This document shows positions 46,102-58,566 of a stretch of 64,000 nucleotides of DNA, piece by piece (position 1 is the stretch's first letter; each line of letters begins with the position of its first letter). The notes under the pieces were generated by a model. It made no database searches and was not told the origin of the DNA. It saw only the letters and a program-made list of their open reading frames with translations. Location: NCBI RefSeq assembly GCF_037975245.1, contig NC_092577.1:24733398-24797397 (forward strand). The letters are read 5' to 3'. A program made the translations under genes and the position numbers. The stretch comes from Apostichopus japonicus (taxonomy: Eukaryota > Echinodermata > Holothuroidea > Aspidochirotida > Stichopodidae).

Positions 46102-47935
46102 ACAGCTGTGCTGGCTGATTTGTTTTAAACCATGTATACCTTTTACATGCCTCTTTGCAGGTAGAAAAAAATATGTAATTTGTTATTAGGGTCTTCAGAA
46201 TTCAAAGCCTTTTTGTTGTTACCTCTGAGCTGGACATTATTACTGTTGATCTCAAAGTACAAAGAAGTTCATTATGAGGTATTTATTGTTTACAACAGGA
46301 AGTGTCGGGGTCATTGAGTGGTTCTATTATGTACATGGGGAGCGAAGTATGTCTTATCAGAACACTTGTGTCAGGTGTTACATATATGAAACATATTTAG
46401 AGTCCTAAACTGTGTGTTTATGTGATGTGGACACAGGTTATATGAAGAATATTGTTGTTTTGATAATTAACTTCATTTCAAATTTTTGTGTCTATAATAT
46501 TGAATCCAAAATCAGACAGTTGTTCCAGTTGCTTCCTATCAACGAACATATTTCTATCATAGTTGTTTGTTCAATTTTTTAGTTGCATATGTGTATTCAT
46601 GGGGGAGGGGGGGGGGATAGAGACTGAATGAGACGAGAATTTTGCAATCTAGCCTGCATATTTCATTAATGCCTATCTTCCTTTTTTGTTATGGATTAAT
46701 GCGCGGGAAATGAAATATGACTTGATCATTCAATTTATCCACATTCCTCGTTTTGCTTAAATTTGAAACCATACCCATACCAGGCAACGTTGCGTGTAGT
46801 TACACTCCACTCCAGTCCACCTTGGAAAAACAACAATTCTGGGTTAATTAATGTTCGTTGCCGGAAATCGGGAACTCGACTCTAGGTATGCTGGTCTCCG
46901 TGTTAACTCGAACTGTAAAGACTCGGATGACCGGACTCGGACGGCCGGTCTTGTACTCGGATTTGCTGGACGTTAGCAGCGATTTCGGCTCCTGGGGAAA
47001 ACTGGGCAGATGGGTCATCTGAGTATGACACCTTCTATCACCCTGTTCAGTTTCATCAGTTCATAAGTAAATTGAATCCAGAGGCAAATCCCGAAATCTT
47101 CCTTTGGTTATAGCATGCTATCAGACCTCAGCACTCGCCAGAAAATTGGCGCAGTGAGAACTGGTGCAGTGGGCAGTTAGAATTGAGCCTGGTGTGAAAA
47201 CAGGACGAGTTTTTAAGGTATCATCCTGTGATGGGTCATATCAAATAGAACACATCGTCCATCCTTACGTAGGCCTACATATGCCCGTGCTTCCGTCCAT
47301 ACGTATACGTATGTCCGCCACAGTTTTCACTAAATCGTATCCTCTTCAAAACTACTTTACCAATTTCAATAAATTTGGTATGCGTCGTTTTACCACCACG
47401 TTAAAATGAGATTGTACTCGCTACCAAAACGTGTTTTCCTAACAAAATTAAAACTCCAAAAGGTACGAATGCAAGGGCAACAAAACTCATGGAGGGACTT
47501 GGGAACCAAATTGTGCTTCCAATACCGGTTCCCCTTTCAACAGAAAGGCGTATGGGTGTCCCTATTATTCTCCACATGTGCTACGCGCCCCTGCATATAT
47601 TTGTTGTTAGTTTGTTAGTTGCTGATTCGTGAATGTTGTTAACAATGATATTGTTACTATTATATTCAATCATAGTGCTGTTGTTCCCGTTGACTTCACT
47701 GTTCCCTTTTTCCGTCTCGGGATCGCACACGGAATGTTGTTGCGAGAGGCATCACCAACCTGTCGCCGCAAGCTTGCGCAGAACTCCCTAGCATCGATGC
47801 AATGAGCAGAGACGTTCGTCGCCAGCATGAAACTAATGACCCCCAGTCCCGGCACCCGATGAAGTTATTTGATGAGTGTGCTTTTTACGTGTTCCGCCAT
47901 GCGGGATATAAAACGGCACTACCGAACCATCCCAT
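46102..47935. other. Non-coding stretch
   Basis: A G-run at 46600-46617. ATTGGCGCAGTGAGAAC at 47147 is reminiscent of a retroelement primer-binding site, but no gag or LTR can be shown around it. Confidence 0.4.
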
Positions 47936-48670
47936 TTGATGAGTTTAACCAAGTTATTTGATGAGTTTACATGTACAAACGACGGCAGGATATTCCTCCG
48001 CTATGACAATGGTCGTGATGACCGCATCCTCCTTTTTGCGACCCAAAGGTTAATGGACTTTTCATCCGCATGTCACCATTGGTTCATGGACGGTCCGTTT
48101 AAATCATCGCCACCCCAGTTTGCACAGATATATATTGAGCATGGACTCCGTCGGGACTAAACATACCCACAGCATATGCTTTACTGCCAAACAAAAGGGT
48201 GGAGACTTACGTTGAGCTCCTTAGGCAGGTGCAGCAGCTTACCTTGGTGGCACAAGAAGTGTGTTGACAGATTTTGAAAATCGGTAAATCAATGCAATCA
48301 AAACTGTTTACACTGCGGCGAACAAACAAGTGTGTCTCTTTCACCTTTGCCAGTGAATACACGTCGCGTGCAATCAGAAGGCGTACAAGACGAATACATC
48401 AATGACAATGTACGCCCCCTCGCTCCACTAGCGTTTGTGCCTGTAGTCGAGGATGCATTTCTACATGTATCAAGAGGGTGGGGGAACCAAGGACGGGCAG
48501 TCCTTGATTATTTTCAAGGGGCTTATATAGGACAAGTTCGAGCTGGTGTATGACACCCGCCATTATTTGATCTTGACATGTGGAATGTTTCCAACCGCAT
48601 GGAAAACAATTTACCGCGAACGAACAACTCAATCGAAGGCTGGCACAGTGCCTTTAAAAGGATTGTCTAG
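47936..48670 (+). pseudogene. MULE-type transposase relic, N-terminal and core
   Basis: Fragments in several frames carry the family landmarks in order: RILLFATQRLMDF, HHWFMDGPFKSSPPQFAQIY (first catalytic D), LLPNKRVETYVELL, LTDFENR (second D) with VCLFHLCQ, then DYFQGAYIG and NLPRTNNSIEGWHSAFKRI. This arrangement is the MULE transposase core and differs from the SWIM-Ulp1 MULE at 22 kb. At least four frameshifts or stops make it non-functional. The final motif breaks off at ~48667 and the protein resumes at ~49680, so an insertion or duplication separates the parts. Confidence 0.75.
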
Positions 48671-49606
48671 TGGCCCAAAGACGTTATCTTAAAAAATGAA
48701 AATGTTCTAAACATGTTGTCAAAGTATGAGATAGCTTTTACGTTCGACAGAGAAACGATATTTTAATCGTTAAGGATAGACATGAAATATGATTTCAACA
48801 GTACAGAACGTGACGTCAGCTATGCTAGTGCAGATTGCGTGATTATACCCACGCTCTGAACAGTACCTACAGAAATCACCACAAAACCGCGTTTGTATAC
48901 AGATTAATTTCTTCCTCAATGTTGGGTGATATTTGTTATAAATTAGATGTTTTCAAAAACTCCTTAATCCGCCATATATGTAGTAGATCGGTGGTTTCGT
49001 TGTGTAACACAAGATAAGTTTTAACAGAGGACTCTTCATTGTTTAATCATCGCGCTATCCAGCCCCCAGCGCGAAGAATGTTCGCATGTGTAGGCTACTC
49101 TAACGTTTACAATCGGACAGTTCTGCGAAGCGTAGGCCTCTCGGTACTACATTCTGCTCTGACATCGATTCCGCCAAGTTTCATCTTTCGGTGTTCCGAA
49201 TGCTTTTCAACTTCTTTTCACAGTAAATTTGATCCGTTTGATTTTATTTCAGCGATTTCGAACAACAGTTTATGAACTCTGGTTTGAGTGTGAGTGTACT
49301 ATGTGCAACCCTATACAAGTACACCAACTGGGCATCGAAGGATATCGAAGGATCGAAGGGCATCGAAGGTTCGCGAGTATGTACGTTATATATATATATT
49401 AGGCAAGCACATGTGCTTACACATGAGAGTTTATTTGCTGCGGAAATGGGAGTGCTAACTTCAAGTCGCCTGTTTTGCCTATTTGCAAGCACTACGCCAA
49501 TCACCATATTGAAGCGTTCGAAGAATTGGTACTTTTGATGAGAAAGTGGTGAATTTGAAAACCAGATTTATACACGAGGAAAACGTCGAATGGGAAATTT
49601 TTTTAC
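48671..49606. other. DNA interrupting the MULE relic
   Basis: About 0.9 kb without motifs separates two parts of one transposase. It includes a short array of ATCGAAGG near 49333-49368. No ends or TSD could be defined. Confidence 0.4.
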
Positions 49607-49894
49607 ATGGTTAGAAAGAGAAAAATAATAAATACAAGGACAATGTATCAAAACCTTCCATCAGACAATTCCTTTAACCAGGCAATTGGATTCCAGCACC
49701 CGTCCATATGGGCGTTGATCAAAGCGATACGTCGTGAGGAAATGATGGTCGGGCTTGTCATCGCACAGATCGAGGCCGAGCAGCCGGCGCCACCTCAACA
49801 GCGGAAATATCGCCGAGTAGAAGAGAACGTGAAAGCCATATTCATGGAATACACATGTTCGACTAACTCAGAGGGATTAGCCAAACGTATATAG
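49607..49894 (+). pseudogene. C-terminal part of the same MULE transposase
   Basis: The frame contains GFQHPSIWALIKAIRREE, MVGLVIAQIEAEQPAP and a basic KYRRVEENVKAIF. HP.IW..I.A...E and AQ...G/E..AP...RKYR are typical of the region right after the EGWH motif in this MULE group, supporting that it continues 47936-48670. It ends at a TAG at 49892-49894. Confidence 0.65.
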
Positions 49895-51362
49895 CGGGTA
49901 CATGATAAGTTTGGAGAAGTATTTTCAGAATAAATTGAAAATCTTGAAAATGGTATACTTAAGATTCGCAACACCGGTATGACCTCTGGTAAGACCAGTT
50001 GCGTTGTTAGCTGAAAGCTAAAGGTGAAGTTTATGGGGGTTTTTTCCCCTCGAAAACAGCAAATTCTTTTGAAATTGGCTGCTCTTCACTTGTGTTTTGT
50101 GTCTTTCGCCATTTAGATCGACTGTCTTTTGTTTTGCGTAATTTATGTTTCAATTCTGGAAAGTTTTACAAGTCGTTTTTGCTCGTAAGACAACTGAACC
50201 ATAAACGATCCACAACTCCGTCTCCAATTTTTTAGGTCTCAGGTGTCCACAATCCCCGCCAAAAATGATGGGACAAAAGTACCATCAATACAGTGCATGC
50301 ATATTGGCTGTCCTTAGAACTCCCCACCCTCTCAGTCAAAACGCCACGTTGGTCGTGAAGTCTCGCAGTTTGCAACATTTATATGGGGAGCGGGATTTCT
50401 CCCGTGTATTTTTTGGCGGAGATTGTATTTGCAACTGATTTAAATGCTCTTAAACGGTTAGTAAACAACATTATGTAGTTCAGCAATGTCTCTTCGATAC
50501 TTGCATCACCTCCGCTTTCTTCAAAGAGATCTTACAAACAGTGGCGTATTTACGGTTTCGTGCCAGGGGATAGGGGGGGGGGGGCAAAATGACAGTGACC
50601 GTGCCAAAGATACCCATTGCGAGCTCAAAGCGTCTTGTTTTTAGAATAGTTGCATTAGGAGTCGTATATAGGTCATGTTGGAGTGAAGGTTTCTGATGTA
50701 GCCTGTATGAAGGATACGTGATACCAAGGATGAAAACGCGCGCGGAGCGAGCGAAAAGTTCTGATATCTACCTTTCATGCATGAAAAATGGGGAAAGTAT
50801 CACTGACAGCAGAAGTGCAGCTAGTGAGCGTACAGAAAATTGTGTAGTTGCTGGCTACCATGAATACGAAGTGGGCCGATGAAAGGAATGTCGGAAAATG
50901 TTGTGGTAGCTACCTACCATGCATATAAGGGAGAAAGACCTATCGCACATATCAACCTTGCTAGTGCACGTGCATCGCGCGAACACATCTTTAGAGCAAG
51001 CCAGTTACCGTAACACCACATAAATCCTACGGGGGAATGTAAAGTAGCTGGCTATAATGCATTACACTAGTCTAGAGCTTCGTGATTCCTAGCCTTTAGA
51101 TTTAACCCCACTTCCTACCAATGCTACCAAAGAAGTTCGAACAAAATCAGCCATTCGGTTGCCGAGACACGGAGTCCGTCTACTTATGAATTTAAGATTT
51201 GCACCAACAACGATAGGGACCATCTACTCACTATGGGTAACCTACCCACCAAGTATGATACCAGGGAGTTCCATAACAACTCCCTGATGAGACCGATCGG
51301 ATCTTGCATCGTTCAATTATAGTGATTACAAGCCGGTGTCACAGACAGATACAGGGAGCAAG
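49895..51362. other. Non-coding stretch with an orphan MITE end
   Basis: CAGTGGCGTATTTACGG at 50541 followed by a G-run is a hAT MITE left end with no visible partner. AATCCCCGCCAAAAA at 50251 is roughly inverted at 50411-50430, perhaps a ~180-bp MITE. Otherwise nothing. Confidence 0.4.
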
Positions 51363-52212
51363 ACACTTCGCCCAACCTTACCATTTCGCCCAACCTTACC
51401 ATTTCGCCCAACCAGCCTGGTCATTTCGCCCAACCTTGATTAAATATGATACTTCAAAGGAAAACATTCGGGAATTGTTAACGTTACAGAATACGAACCG
51501 AATATTAAGGAATCTTGAGGATGGATCAGTGTGTTAGGGGTGGTTTGATAGTAAACGTTCGAATATTAAGGAATATTAAGGAAACTTTAAGTCCTTTACT
51601 TTGTATAACTTTAGTAAGAAAACGTTCGGGAATATTTAACGTTACTGGATACGAACCGAATATTAAGGAATCTTGAGGATGGATCAGTGTTTTAGGGGTT
51701 AGGTTTGATAGTAAACGTTCAGCTATCTACTATAAATCATTATTACACTGCTAATACACTGCGATAACGATATTTTTGGGGTTCGTTGAACAAAGATATA
51801 ATAATAATATAACTTCCATTAATATAACCCAAAATAAATGAAATTGAACTAGTGAAATAGAAACGGTTATATTATTCCACACCGATTCCCCTTTGTTTGT
51901 ATAATAGTATAACTTCCATTGCATGCGTAAACGCCTAAAGTAGATTATACCCGAAATAACTGCTCAGACTTCGATCGATATCGAGCGGACCTCACTTTAT
52001 TTACCTATTACGAAGTAACCTAACCCAAAATAAATCAAATTGAACAAGTGGAATAGAAAAAGTAATAGTATTCTGACTGAATATTATGAAAAATAAGGTT
52101 GGGCGAAATGACCAACACGGTTGGGCGAAATGACTATGATGGTTGGGCGAAATGACCATGCTGGTTGGACGAAATGGCAGTTGGGCGAAATGGTTGTTGG
52201 GCGAAGTGACTA
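51363..52212. mobile_element. Foldback element with inverted arrays of TTGGGCGAAATG
   Basis: The left edge has four copies of TTCGCCCAACC in ~75 bp. The right edge (52098-52212) has six copies of the reverse complement GGTTGGGCGAAATG, the outermost being CACTTCGCCCAAC and GTTGGGCGAAGTG. The ~670-bp interior has two tandem ~160-bp copies (51463-51555 and 51619-51720) and a repeated AACCCAAAATAAAT.AAATTGAAC block. No coding region; the TSD is unclear. Confidence 0.75.
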
Positions 52213-53699
52213 GAAAGCGGCACACACACATGCGTGACTGCAAATATTCCTTTTGTCTACCCGGAAACAAATACAGCTAAAGTGCGCGCGAAAATATGAA
52301 GATTACCTAGCATTACCTATGCATGTGTGCAAGGTGTAATTAATTCTCACAGTATCAATGCAGCTAGTGCGCGCGAAATCTATTTTGCCAAAGGTTTACC
52401 AAATTGACGCCGAAAATATCATTTGTGTCAGTTTAGCTACAGTATACACAATGTATGCGAAACCAAAGAAAGGTTTTTGGTACTTTTGTCTCCTAAAATA
52501 CAGTGTTGTTGCTATTTCAGCTTTTCAATTCAAAGGTGTTCGTATGTTTTACTACATTGCAAAATTATTACATTGGTAGCGTGACAAGACAAAAGTGGTA
52601 ATTCAGATCGCTATGTAAGTACACCAAAGTAGACCCATATCTCACTCCTTTATGTGGAAAATTAAGCGAAAGTCACTCTTTACAGGGCAGACATGGTGTA
52701 CACACAGGAAGCGGAATTAAATAAATATATCACTAATGCAGCAGAATGTCGCAAAACTTATTTTTTTTCCAGCTGAGTTGGGCCTGTTGGTTATGCTAAT
52801 ATAAAGTAATATCGTACACTTCCGGTTTTTATTGGTAATTAACTTTAGGAAATCGTCCCAATCAGGTGTTCCCGATTGACAATATCTGTGGGCAATTGTC
52901 CGGGGGAAAATTGTCCGTGGTGTAATTGTCTGAGGGAGTAAACCGGGATGGGAATTGTTAATGTGTTCATAACCTATTTTAGTGAAAATAAACTTATGCC
53001 ACGCCCCTACTAAATATGCATAATATCAATTTCAACATATGTAGCCATGTACCCGCTATCTACCAAGATATTATCTAAAGTACCTGCTCAACCCACCACG
53101 AAAACCTGTCATTCTGTTTCATACTAGTGAACTCTTCAAATCCAATCCCAATATTTTTCTTACACAGATTCAATTTGGGGAATATTTTATGCAGGGAATA
53201 TGTGTTAAAGGAATTTATCTTGCCATTTCTAAGAGTTTCATGACCAGTGGTGTGAAAGTTTCTTAAAAAAAAAAAAAATCAGCATAAATTGATGTTTTTC
53301 CTATGCAGCCCTAACGCTAAGTACCCCTATGGCAATCAATCGTAGCGTGTCCTATACTCTGTAGGCTGTATCCTAGATTCCTAGTAGTGATACAACAATC
53401 CTGATTTCATTCCACTCATGTTGCATACAATACTGAGTGTTTAGACTGCATGATGCTAATGATAATACTTTGAAATGACCAATCTGAGCGTCAGAATGGA
53501 AGCTCCACAAATAATGAGCGATACATGTATTAATGGGCTAGGCCTACATAAATAAAATAGGCCTTCTGGCCTATCAAAAACATTGTTATGCCTTACATGG
53601 TCCTTCTGCTACTTTCCTCTAGTCTATTTCACAGGGTTTGGATTAGCAGCGGGATTGGGCAATTCCAGAAAATGAGTGTACAGGGAAGGTGGGTGACAT
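52213..53699. other. Non-coding stretch
   Basis: Nothing supported. TTGTCCG/AATTGTC words recur at 52898-52932. Confidence 0.45.
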
Positions 53700-54190
53700 C
53701 TTCTTTGGAGACCCCCTCCTTCCCCTCCATACCACGCATCCGAATACCAATCTTGATATTTGTACCCACCCCTGATTCCCAATCCCAATCTTCATTTTTT
53801 AAGCCACCCCCCCCCCCGAAACCCAATCCTGGTATCCATACACCCGAATCCCAATCCCATTTATGAGTTTTGAACCCCACCCCCCTGAATCCCAATCCTG
53901 GTCTCCATACCCACCCACCCCTAATCCCAAACCCAGTCCTGGTCTCCAAACCCCCCCCCGAATCCCAATCTTGATTTTTGCCCCCCCCTGCAAACCCAAT
54001 CTTCAGTTTTTAACCCCCCCCACCCGAATCCCAATCTTGACTTCCCCCTCCGAATCCCAATCCCGTATCCACTCCCCAATCCCAATCCTGGTCTCCATAC
54101 CCCACCCCCTAATCCTACAGCCAATCTTGAGTTTTGAACTCCCCCCCGGAATCCCAGCCCAATCCTGGTCTCCATACCCCACCCCCCCCC
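53700..54190. repeat. C-rich imperfect minisatellite
   Basis: Units of about 30-40 bp built from CCCCCGAATCCCAATC followed by CTGGTCTCCATACCC or TTGATTTTTG repeat ~14 times with high drift. Pro-rich plus-strand and Gly/Trp-rich minus-strand open frames come from this composition, not from a gene. Confidence 0.9.
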
Positions 54191-55030
54191 CACTGCCACG
54201 CTGCTTTTTCAATATTAATGAAAGGTTATCTGGTACATGTAATATAGGTGCACTGACAAGCATCGGCTTATTCTGTGTACCAAGAATTGCAGTTCACAAT
54301 TCAGTGTATTGGGCTATTCCAGAAAATAATCATTGATGAACTGGGAATTCCTGTGGTAGGGGAGGGGGAGGGGTCTTTTAATCTTTGGAATTCTCAGGTG
54401 GAATCCGATTGCCAAAACCCCGAATCTGATCTTCAACACCTCTTCCCTGCATCCAAACTTGATCGTGAAGAGCCCCTTGCAGATTCCAAATTCGATCCTT
54501 CAAATTGGTCAAGAAAGCCCCCCTCTCCCATGAATCCCATTGCAAATCCTATCATCAACCTGCCTCTTCCATGCAGTGGATGGTGCTTAAAGTGAAAATC
54601 ATGAAATGGGTATATTTTGCCAACCGAATGTCCATGGTTTTTTTTTCATATTTGTTCGTTAATATGTAAAGTGGGAGGCGCCAAATGTAAATTAGCAAAT
54701 AAAAGCGTGTAAACACGAAATCTCAAAAACAATAAAGGTGATTGATATCACACTTGGAACACTGGTAGCCCTTGAATAGCAGATTGTTTGTGGTGACAAT
54801 GTCATGCATACTAATGAGTGAGCACGGCTTTAAGTACTAATCTTTAAATGGTCATAATTGGCAGTCAAGTGTTGCATTTCTTTTATTATACAATGTGAAA
54901 ACAGCAGCCCCGGAACCACAGAACCGTTTGGTTATTGTATTAACATTTTCATCATATTTAACAAGCCAAAAAAAATTGCTGGTCTTTTTAAAGTTCTGCG
55001 TTCTATTTAAAAGAACATTAAGTTTCTTTT
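54191..55030. other. Non-coding stretch
   Basis: The first 400 bp contain a loose continuation of the minisatellite words (GAATCTGATCTTCAACACC); otherwise no structure is recognised. Confidence 0.45.
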
Positions 55031-55940
55031 TTTCAGAACTTTGAAAACTGGTTGCAAGTCATATATTCATCTCGCTGCTGACAGAGTAAAAGACTATCTA
55101 CAGCTCTGGTGGAAGATGGCATTCGACATGGTGTTCCCGTCGGGTATGCACTATTGAAAGATTAGTCGAAACAAAGTATGACATTTTTTCTCAAGACTTA
55201 TTGACAAGGATTTTACTGAAATAGCAGTATTTAGTGAATTATTTCCTGTGGCCAACACTCAACGTTGCCTTTTCCATGTTCTTAAATAAGGACTGCCAAC
55301 TATGAGGAGACATTTAACCAGTTAGTGAAGAATATCGAGGCAGCTGACTTTATTAAGTACTTTCATGACAATTGGAGCAGCTGTGTTAACATTTTAACGC
55401 TTTCAAAACCTGAGAACCCGCACCAACAATCGCTTAGAACGTCATAAGAAGAAATTGAAAACTGTTTTAAACAGTGAAATAACCATTGCAGATTGGGTAC
55501 TATCCAAGAAGGGGTACTATCCAAATGAAGAACAAAACTACAAAAGGTGAATATCTTTCTTCGGTTTGTCTGTCATATAATGTCCAGGATACAAATCAGA
55601 CAAAACTATCCGGAATGTTGCAACACAATATGCAGCAAACGTGACGATAGATCAATTCAACTGGCACAACAGTTAAAGCCGAATGCAGCTGTCAGTGTAA
55701 TTAATGCATCACATTATTCAGTATCCCTTCAGGGCAAAAGTTGAAGTTTAACCCGAAATGTTCTTGTTGAGGCAGTGCAACAACTGTCATCGCATTACAA
55801 GAAGATCTGCAATTTGATGAAAACTGGATACCCGAAAGATGGCGCAAGTCCTATCAGAGACAAGTTTTTGATTATCCATATTCAACTACACCTGGTGTTG
55901 TAACATCCACTGAAAGCAAGAAGTTGAACAGAATTCATTA
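55031..55940 (+). pseudogene. ZSWIM-like MULE transposase relic
   Basis: After a T-rich acceptor (TTTTTTTCAG), frames read ALVEDGIRHGVPVGYALLKD, DKDFTEIAVFSELFPVA with QRCLFHVLK, RTRTNNRLERHKKKLKTVL, and FDENWIPERWRKSYQ. These are, in order, the D1, D2 with C..H, R.TNN.LE and C-terminal F...RW signatures of the transposase branch related to vertebrate ZSWIM1/ZSWIM3. Several stops and frameshifts break it, and no complete SWIM finger was found. It is a third MULE lineage in this window, distinct from the ones at 22 kb and 48 kb. Its end at ~55940 is followed within 50 bp by a LINE. Confidence 0.7.
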
Positions 55941-55982
55941 GTTCAAGAAAATGCAACAAACACTACTTAAAATTGCTTACAT

Positions 55983-56186
55983 TTGCTGAGAAGTTTCAGC
56001 TGTGGGGAGACCGGGCACGAAGCCAAGGGTTGCCCAAACAACAAATGTGGGCGCTGCGTTCGTCTTGGGCATGATACCTCTGCTTGCCCAAACGAGGTTG
56101 TGTGCTCACTCTGTGGGAAGGAGGGACATGTCTTTCGCGCTTGTCCATCCTCTAATGTCTATATGACAAAGAGTGGGGGTCAATGA
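55983..56186 (+). pseudogene. LINE ORF1 zinc-knuckle remnant
   Basis: Three CCHC-type knuckles, the first missing one cysteine (FSCGETGHEAKGC), then CGRCVRLGHDTSAC and CSLCGKEGHVFRAC. Everything N-terminal is absent, probably by 5' truncation during insertion. The stop at 56184 is followed by Pro-rich text in other frames to ~56580 that resembles an ORF1 tail. Confidence 0.8.
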
Positions 56187-56608
56187 AGGTCGCCAAGTTC
56201 TGACGCACCAACTGCCTCGAAGGAAGCTTCACGCAAGGAGGGGTAACCAGGTGAGAATTCACCCTCCGCACCTAGTTCACCCTCCCCCGTCGTTGCAGAC
56301 CCCAACCCCGTGCCCACACCGCCCAACCACACCGCGAAGCGGACACGGGGTCTCCAGCAGCTTCCCCAATCAACTCTATGAGTTCCGTCCCCTGTTCGGC
56401 GCCGTTATTGCTAGATCCGGAGGCTCTGTCTGACAGCGACTACGGAGGCTCGGTGAACATCGAGCCGAAACGTGCCACTGGTACGAGATGGGGAACCCTC
56501 TCTGAAAAGGTCGGCTTCAAGTGACGACTCGGTCGATGATATGTCGTATAGGGCCCGCTTGAAGCTAACGGAATTGTCGTTGGCGTAGTTTTGCCTCGTT
56601 GCCCTCTC

Positions 56609-57180
56609 ATGGCCCATACACTTTCAGTTGTCACTTTCAACGTGAATGGCATGAGGGATCATCGCAAGCGCATTTTCCAGTTTTGTAAGTCAGTATTGCA
56701 AGAAACACTCATTTTGGAAGAAGATGGGCTTATGAGTGGGGTGGTGGGCTGCATGCTTCGTTTGGTTCGTCTTCATCCTGCGGCACGTACCCACAGGGTA
56801 ATATCTCCTTTTGTACTGTGTATGCTCCCTATCGGTCTTCTACTAGATGAGATTTTTCTGACACGCTGCCTTCCTTTGTTCCTGGTAGTACATCATGTGT
56901 CATGGTCGGAGACTTTAACTGTGTCCCAGACTCGGGGCTTCTGTCTGCTGGTCCTGACGCTGGGATCACAGCATTGGACAAATTCACTTCAGCACACCTT
57001 TTAGCCAATGTCTGGAGGCATATGCCCCCGTGTAGTACGGTGTATACGTGGGTGAGGCCCAACGGAGAAGATGCCTCCAGGATAAATCGATTGTATGCGC
57101 CCGTAAGTTTTAAATTTTAGGGTTGCGAGACGCTGAGGTGTCCGCTCTCTGACCATGACACTGTTGTAGCATGTTTTGTT
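56609..57180 (+). pseudogene. LINE ORF2 apurinic-like endonuclease domain
   Basis: ATG 56609 starts MAHTLSVVTFNVNGMRDHRKR, the N-terminal strand of APE-like endonucleases with the catalytic Asn. After frameshifts, CVMVGDFNCVPDSG, YTWVRPNGEDASRINRLYAP and LSDHDTVVACF supply the remaining conserved blocks, including GDFN and the SDH motif. The enzyme nicks target DNA to prime reverse transcription. Multiple indels disable it. Confidence 0.8.
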
Positions 57181-57890
57181 TTGCCTTCCATTTTCCCGAT
57201 CGGGCTGGGCTTATGGAAGCTTAACTGTCAGATTCTTGGCGAGGTTTCGAAACCAGGTACAATGGATGGCAAACATTGAAGCCGACCTTTGCCTCTACAT
57301 CCCAATGGTGAGATGATGTCAAGTTGCGCATCAAACGCTGCGCAATTCAGTATTGCATGATCCGCGCACGGCGGCGGAGAGAAATTCTCCTGTGCGCGGA
57401 GGGGAAGTTAGGCACAACCCCTCGGCTGTCGTCGCTTTGCAGACTTATCTACATGAAAAGTACCACGGTGCCCGCGTCATGGCCCGTGTCAAGCGATGGA
57501 GGCCGGGGAGCGCCCATCACTGAGGTTTTACCAGTTCGTTAGCTCATCGGCGGGTGACAAACGAGTCCCACCAGTGCGCGCTACTGATGGGACCGTGGTT
57601 AGCGACCCTAACGACATTGTCCGCGTGTACTCTTAATAGTATTATTGGAGTTTGTTTACGCGTGGCAATATTGAGGGGAATCTCTAAATTGTTCCCCACG
57701 TGGTCAATTATATTTGAGGGGGGGGGGGCGGAATAACCACGGGTTCCGAGAGAGTTATAATCGGACCCGACATCAGAGCAGTCTTCGAGGACGCCTTCCA
57801 AAACGGACTGTTAAACCAATGTCAACGTCTGGACATGATTACTTTCCTGCCCATGTCGGGGGACCAATTGGATCCTCATAACAAGCGCCC
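57181..57890 (+). pseudogene. LINE ORF2 linker region, heavily decayed
   Basis: Short fragments (RIKRCAIQYCMIRARRRRE; VIIGPDIRAVFEDAFQ) fit the segment between endonuclease and RT in L1-group LINEs. A G-run at 57719-57728 adds frame disruption. Confidence 0.5.
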
Positions 57891-58566
57891 GATCACCTTG
57901 TTAATATGGACTACAAGTTGCTGGCCAAGGCTTTGTGCAACCGCCTTGCACTGGTTATGTTGCACCTTGTAGGTGATCTCCAGACTTGTGCAGTGAAGGG
58001 TGATTGCATCCAGCAGAACTTGTGGTTGATGTGCGACTTGACCGACTTTACTATTGAGCGTGATCTGCCATGTGCATTGGTCTCTCTTGACCAGCAGAAG
58101 GCCTTTGACATGGTGGATCGCGGTTTTTTAATAAATGTATTGGAGAAGTTTCACAGTTGCACCCAAATTTTCGTAAGGTTTTCTGTTTTGTATCCGGAAA
58201 GTTTCAGTTCAATTATTGTAAATGGGTTTTCTTCAGAGGTTTTTAACGTAGAGAGGGGTGCGCCAGGGGTGCTCTGTCTCCATTACTTTTTGTTTTGTTT
58301 AGCGAGTCCCTCTCCCGTCTTTTGGAAAGGGACTCGAGACATGTTCCATTCATTGTGCCAAAGTGAAATGCGTTCAATATGCAGATGACGTCACGTGTGT
58401 TTTTTCGAGTCTGTGCTCCTTAGGTACCCTCTCGCAGGATTTATCTATCTTGTTGAAGTTGATTTCCGGAGATACAGAGACTTACCATTCGGTACATCGT
58501 GGTCGGATCAGAATATCAAAATTAATGGTACATGGTTCGGCTACGGGGCACCTTGTGATATCACCT
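57891..58566 (+). pseudogene. LINE ORF2 reverse transcriptase
   Basis: PITLLNMDYKLLAKAL, VKGDCIQQNLWLM, CALVSLDQQKAFDMVDRGFL and, in another frame, CVQYADDVTCVF with its catalytic YADD motif are RT blocks 1 to 5 in order. SLDQQKAFD contains the first catalytic aspartate. Frameshifts near 58270 and 58370 break the frame. The domain is then interrupted by the LTR-like repeat. Confidence 0.85.

Noticed and set aside
47147-47163. Retroelement primer-binding site
   Set aside because: ATTGGCGCAGTGAGAAC is suggestive, but no LTR or gag is demonstrable on either side.
49333-49370. Functional tandem repeat of ATCGAAGG
   Set aside because: Only 4-5 imperfect copies; no evidence of function.
51275-51330. 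Hammerhead ribozyme core (CTGATGAG)
   Set aside because: No matching GAAA segment and stems at the needed spacing.
53588-54336. Proline-rich and Gly/Trp-rich open frames
   Set aside because: By-products of the C-rich minisatellite; frames shift with unit length changes.
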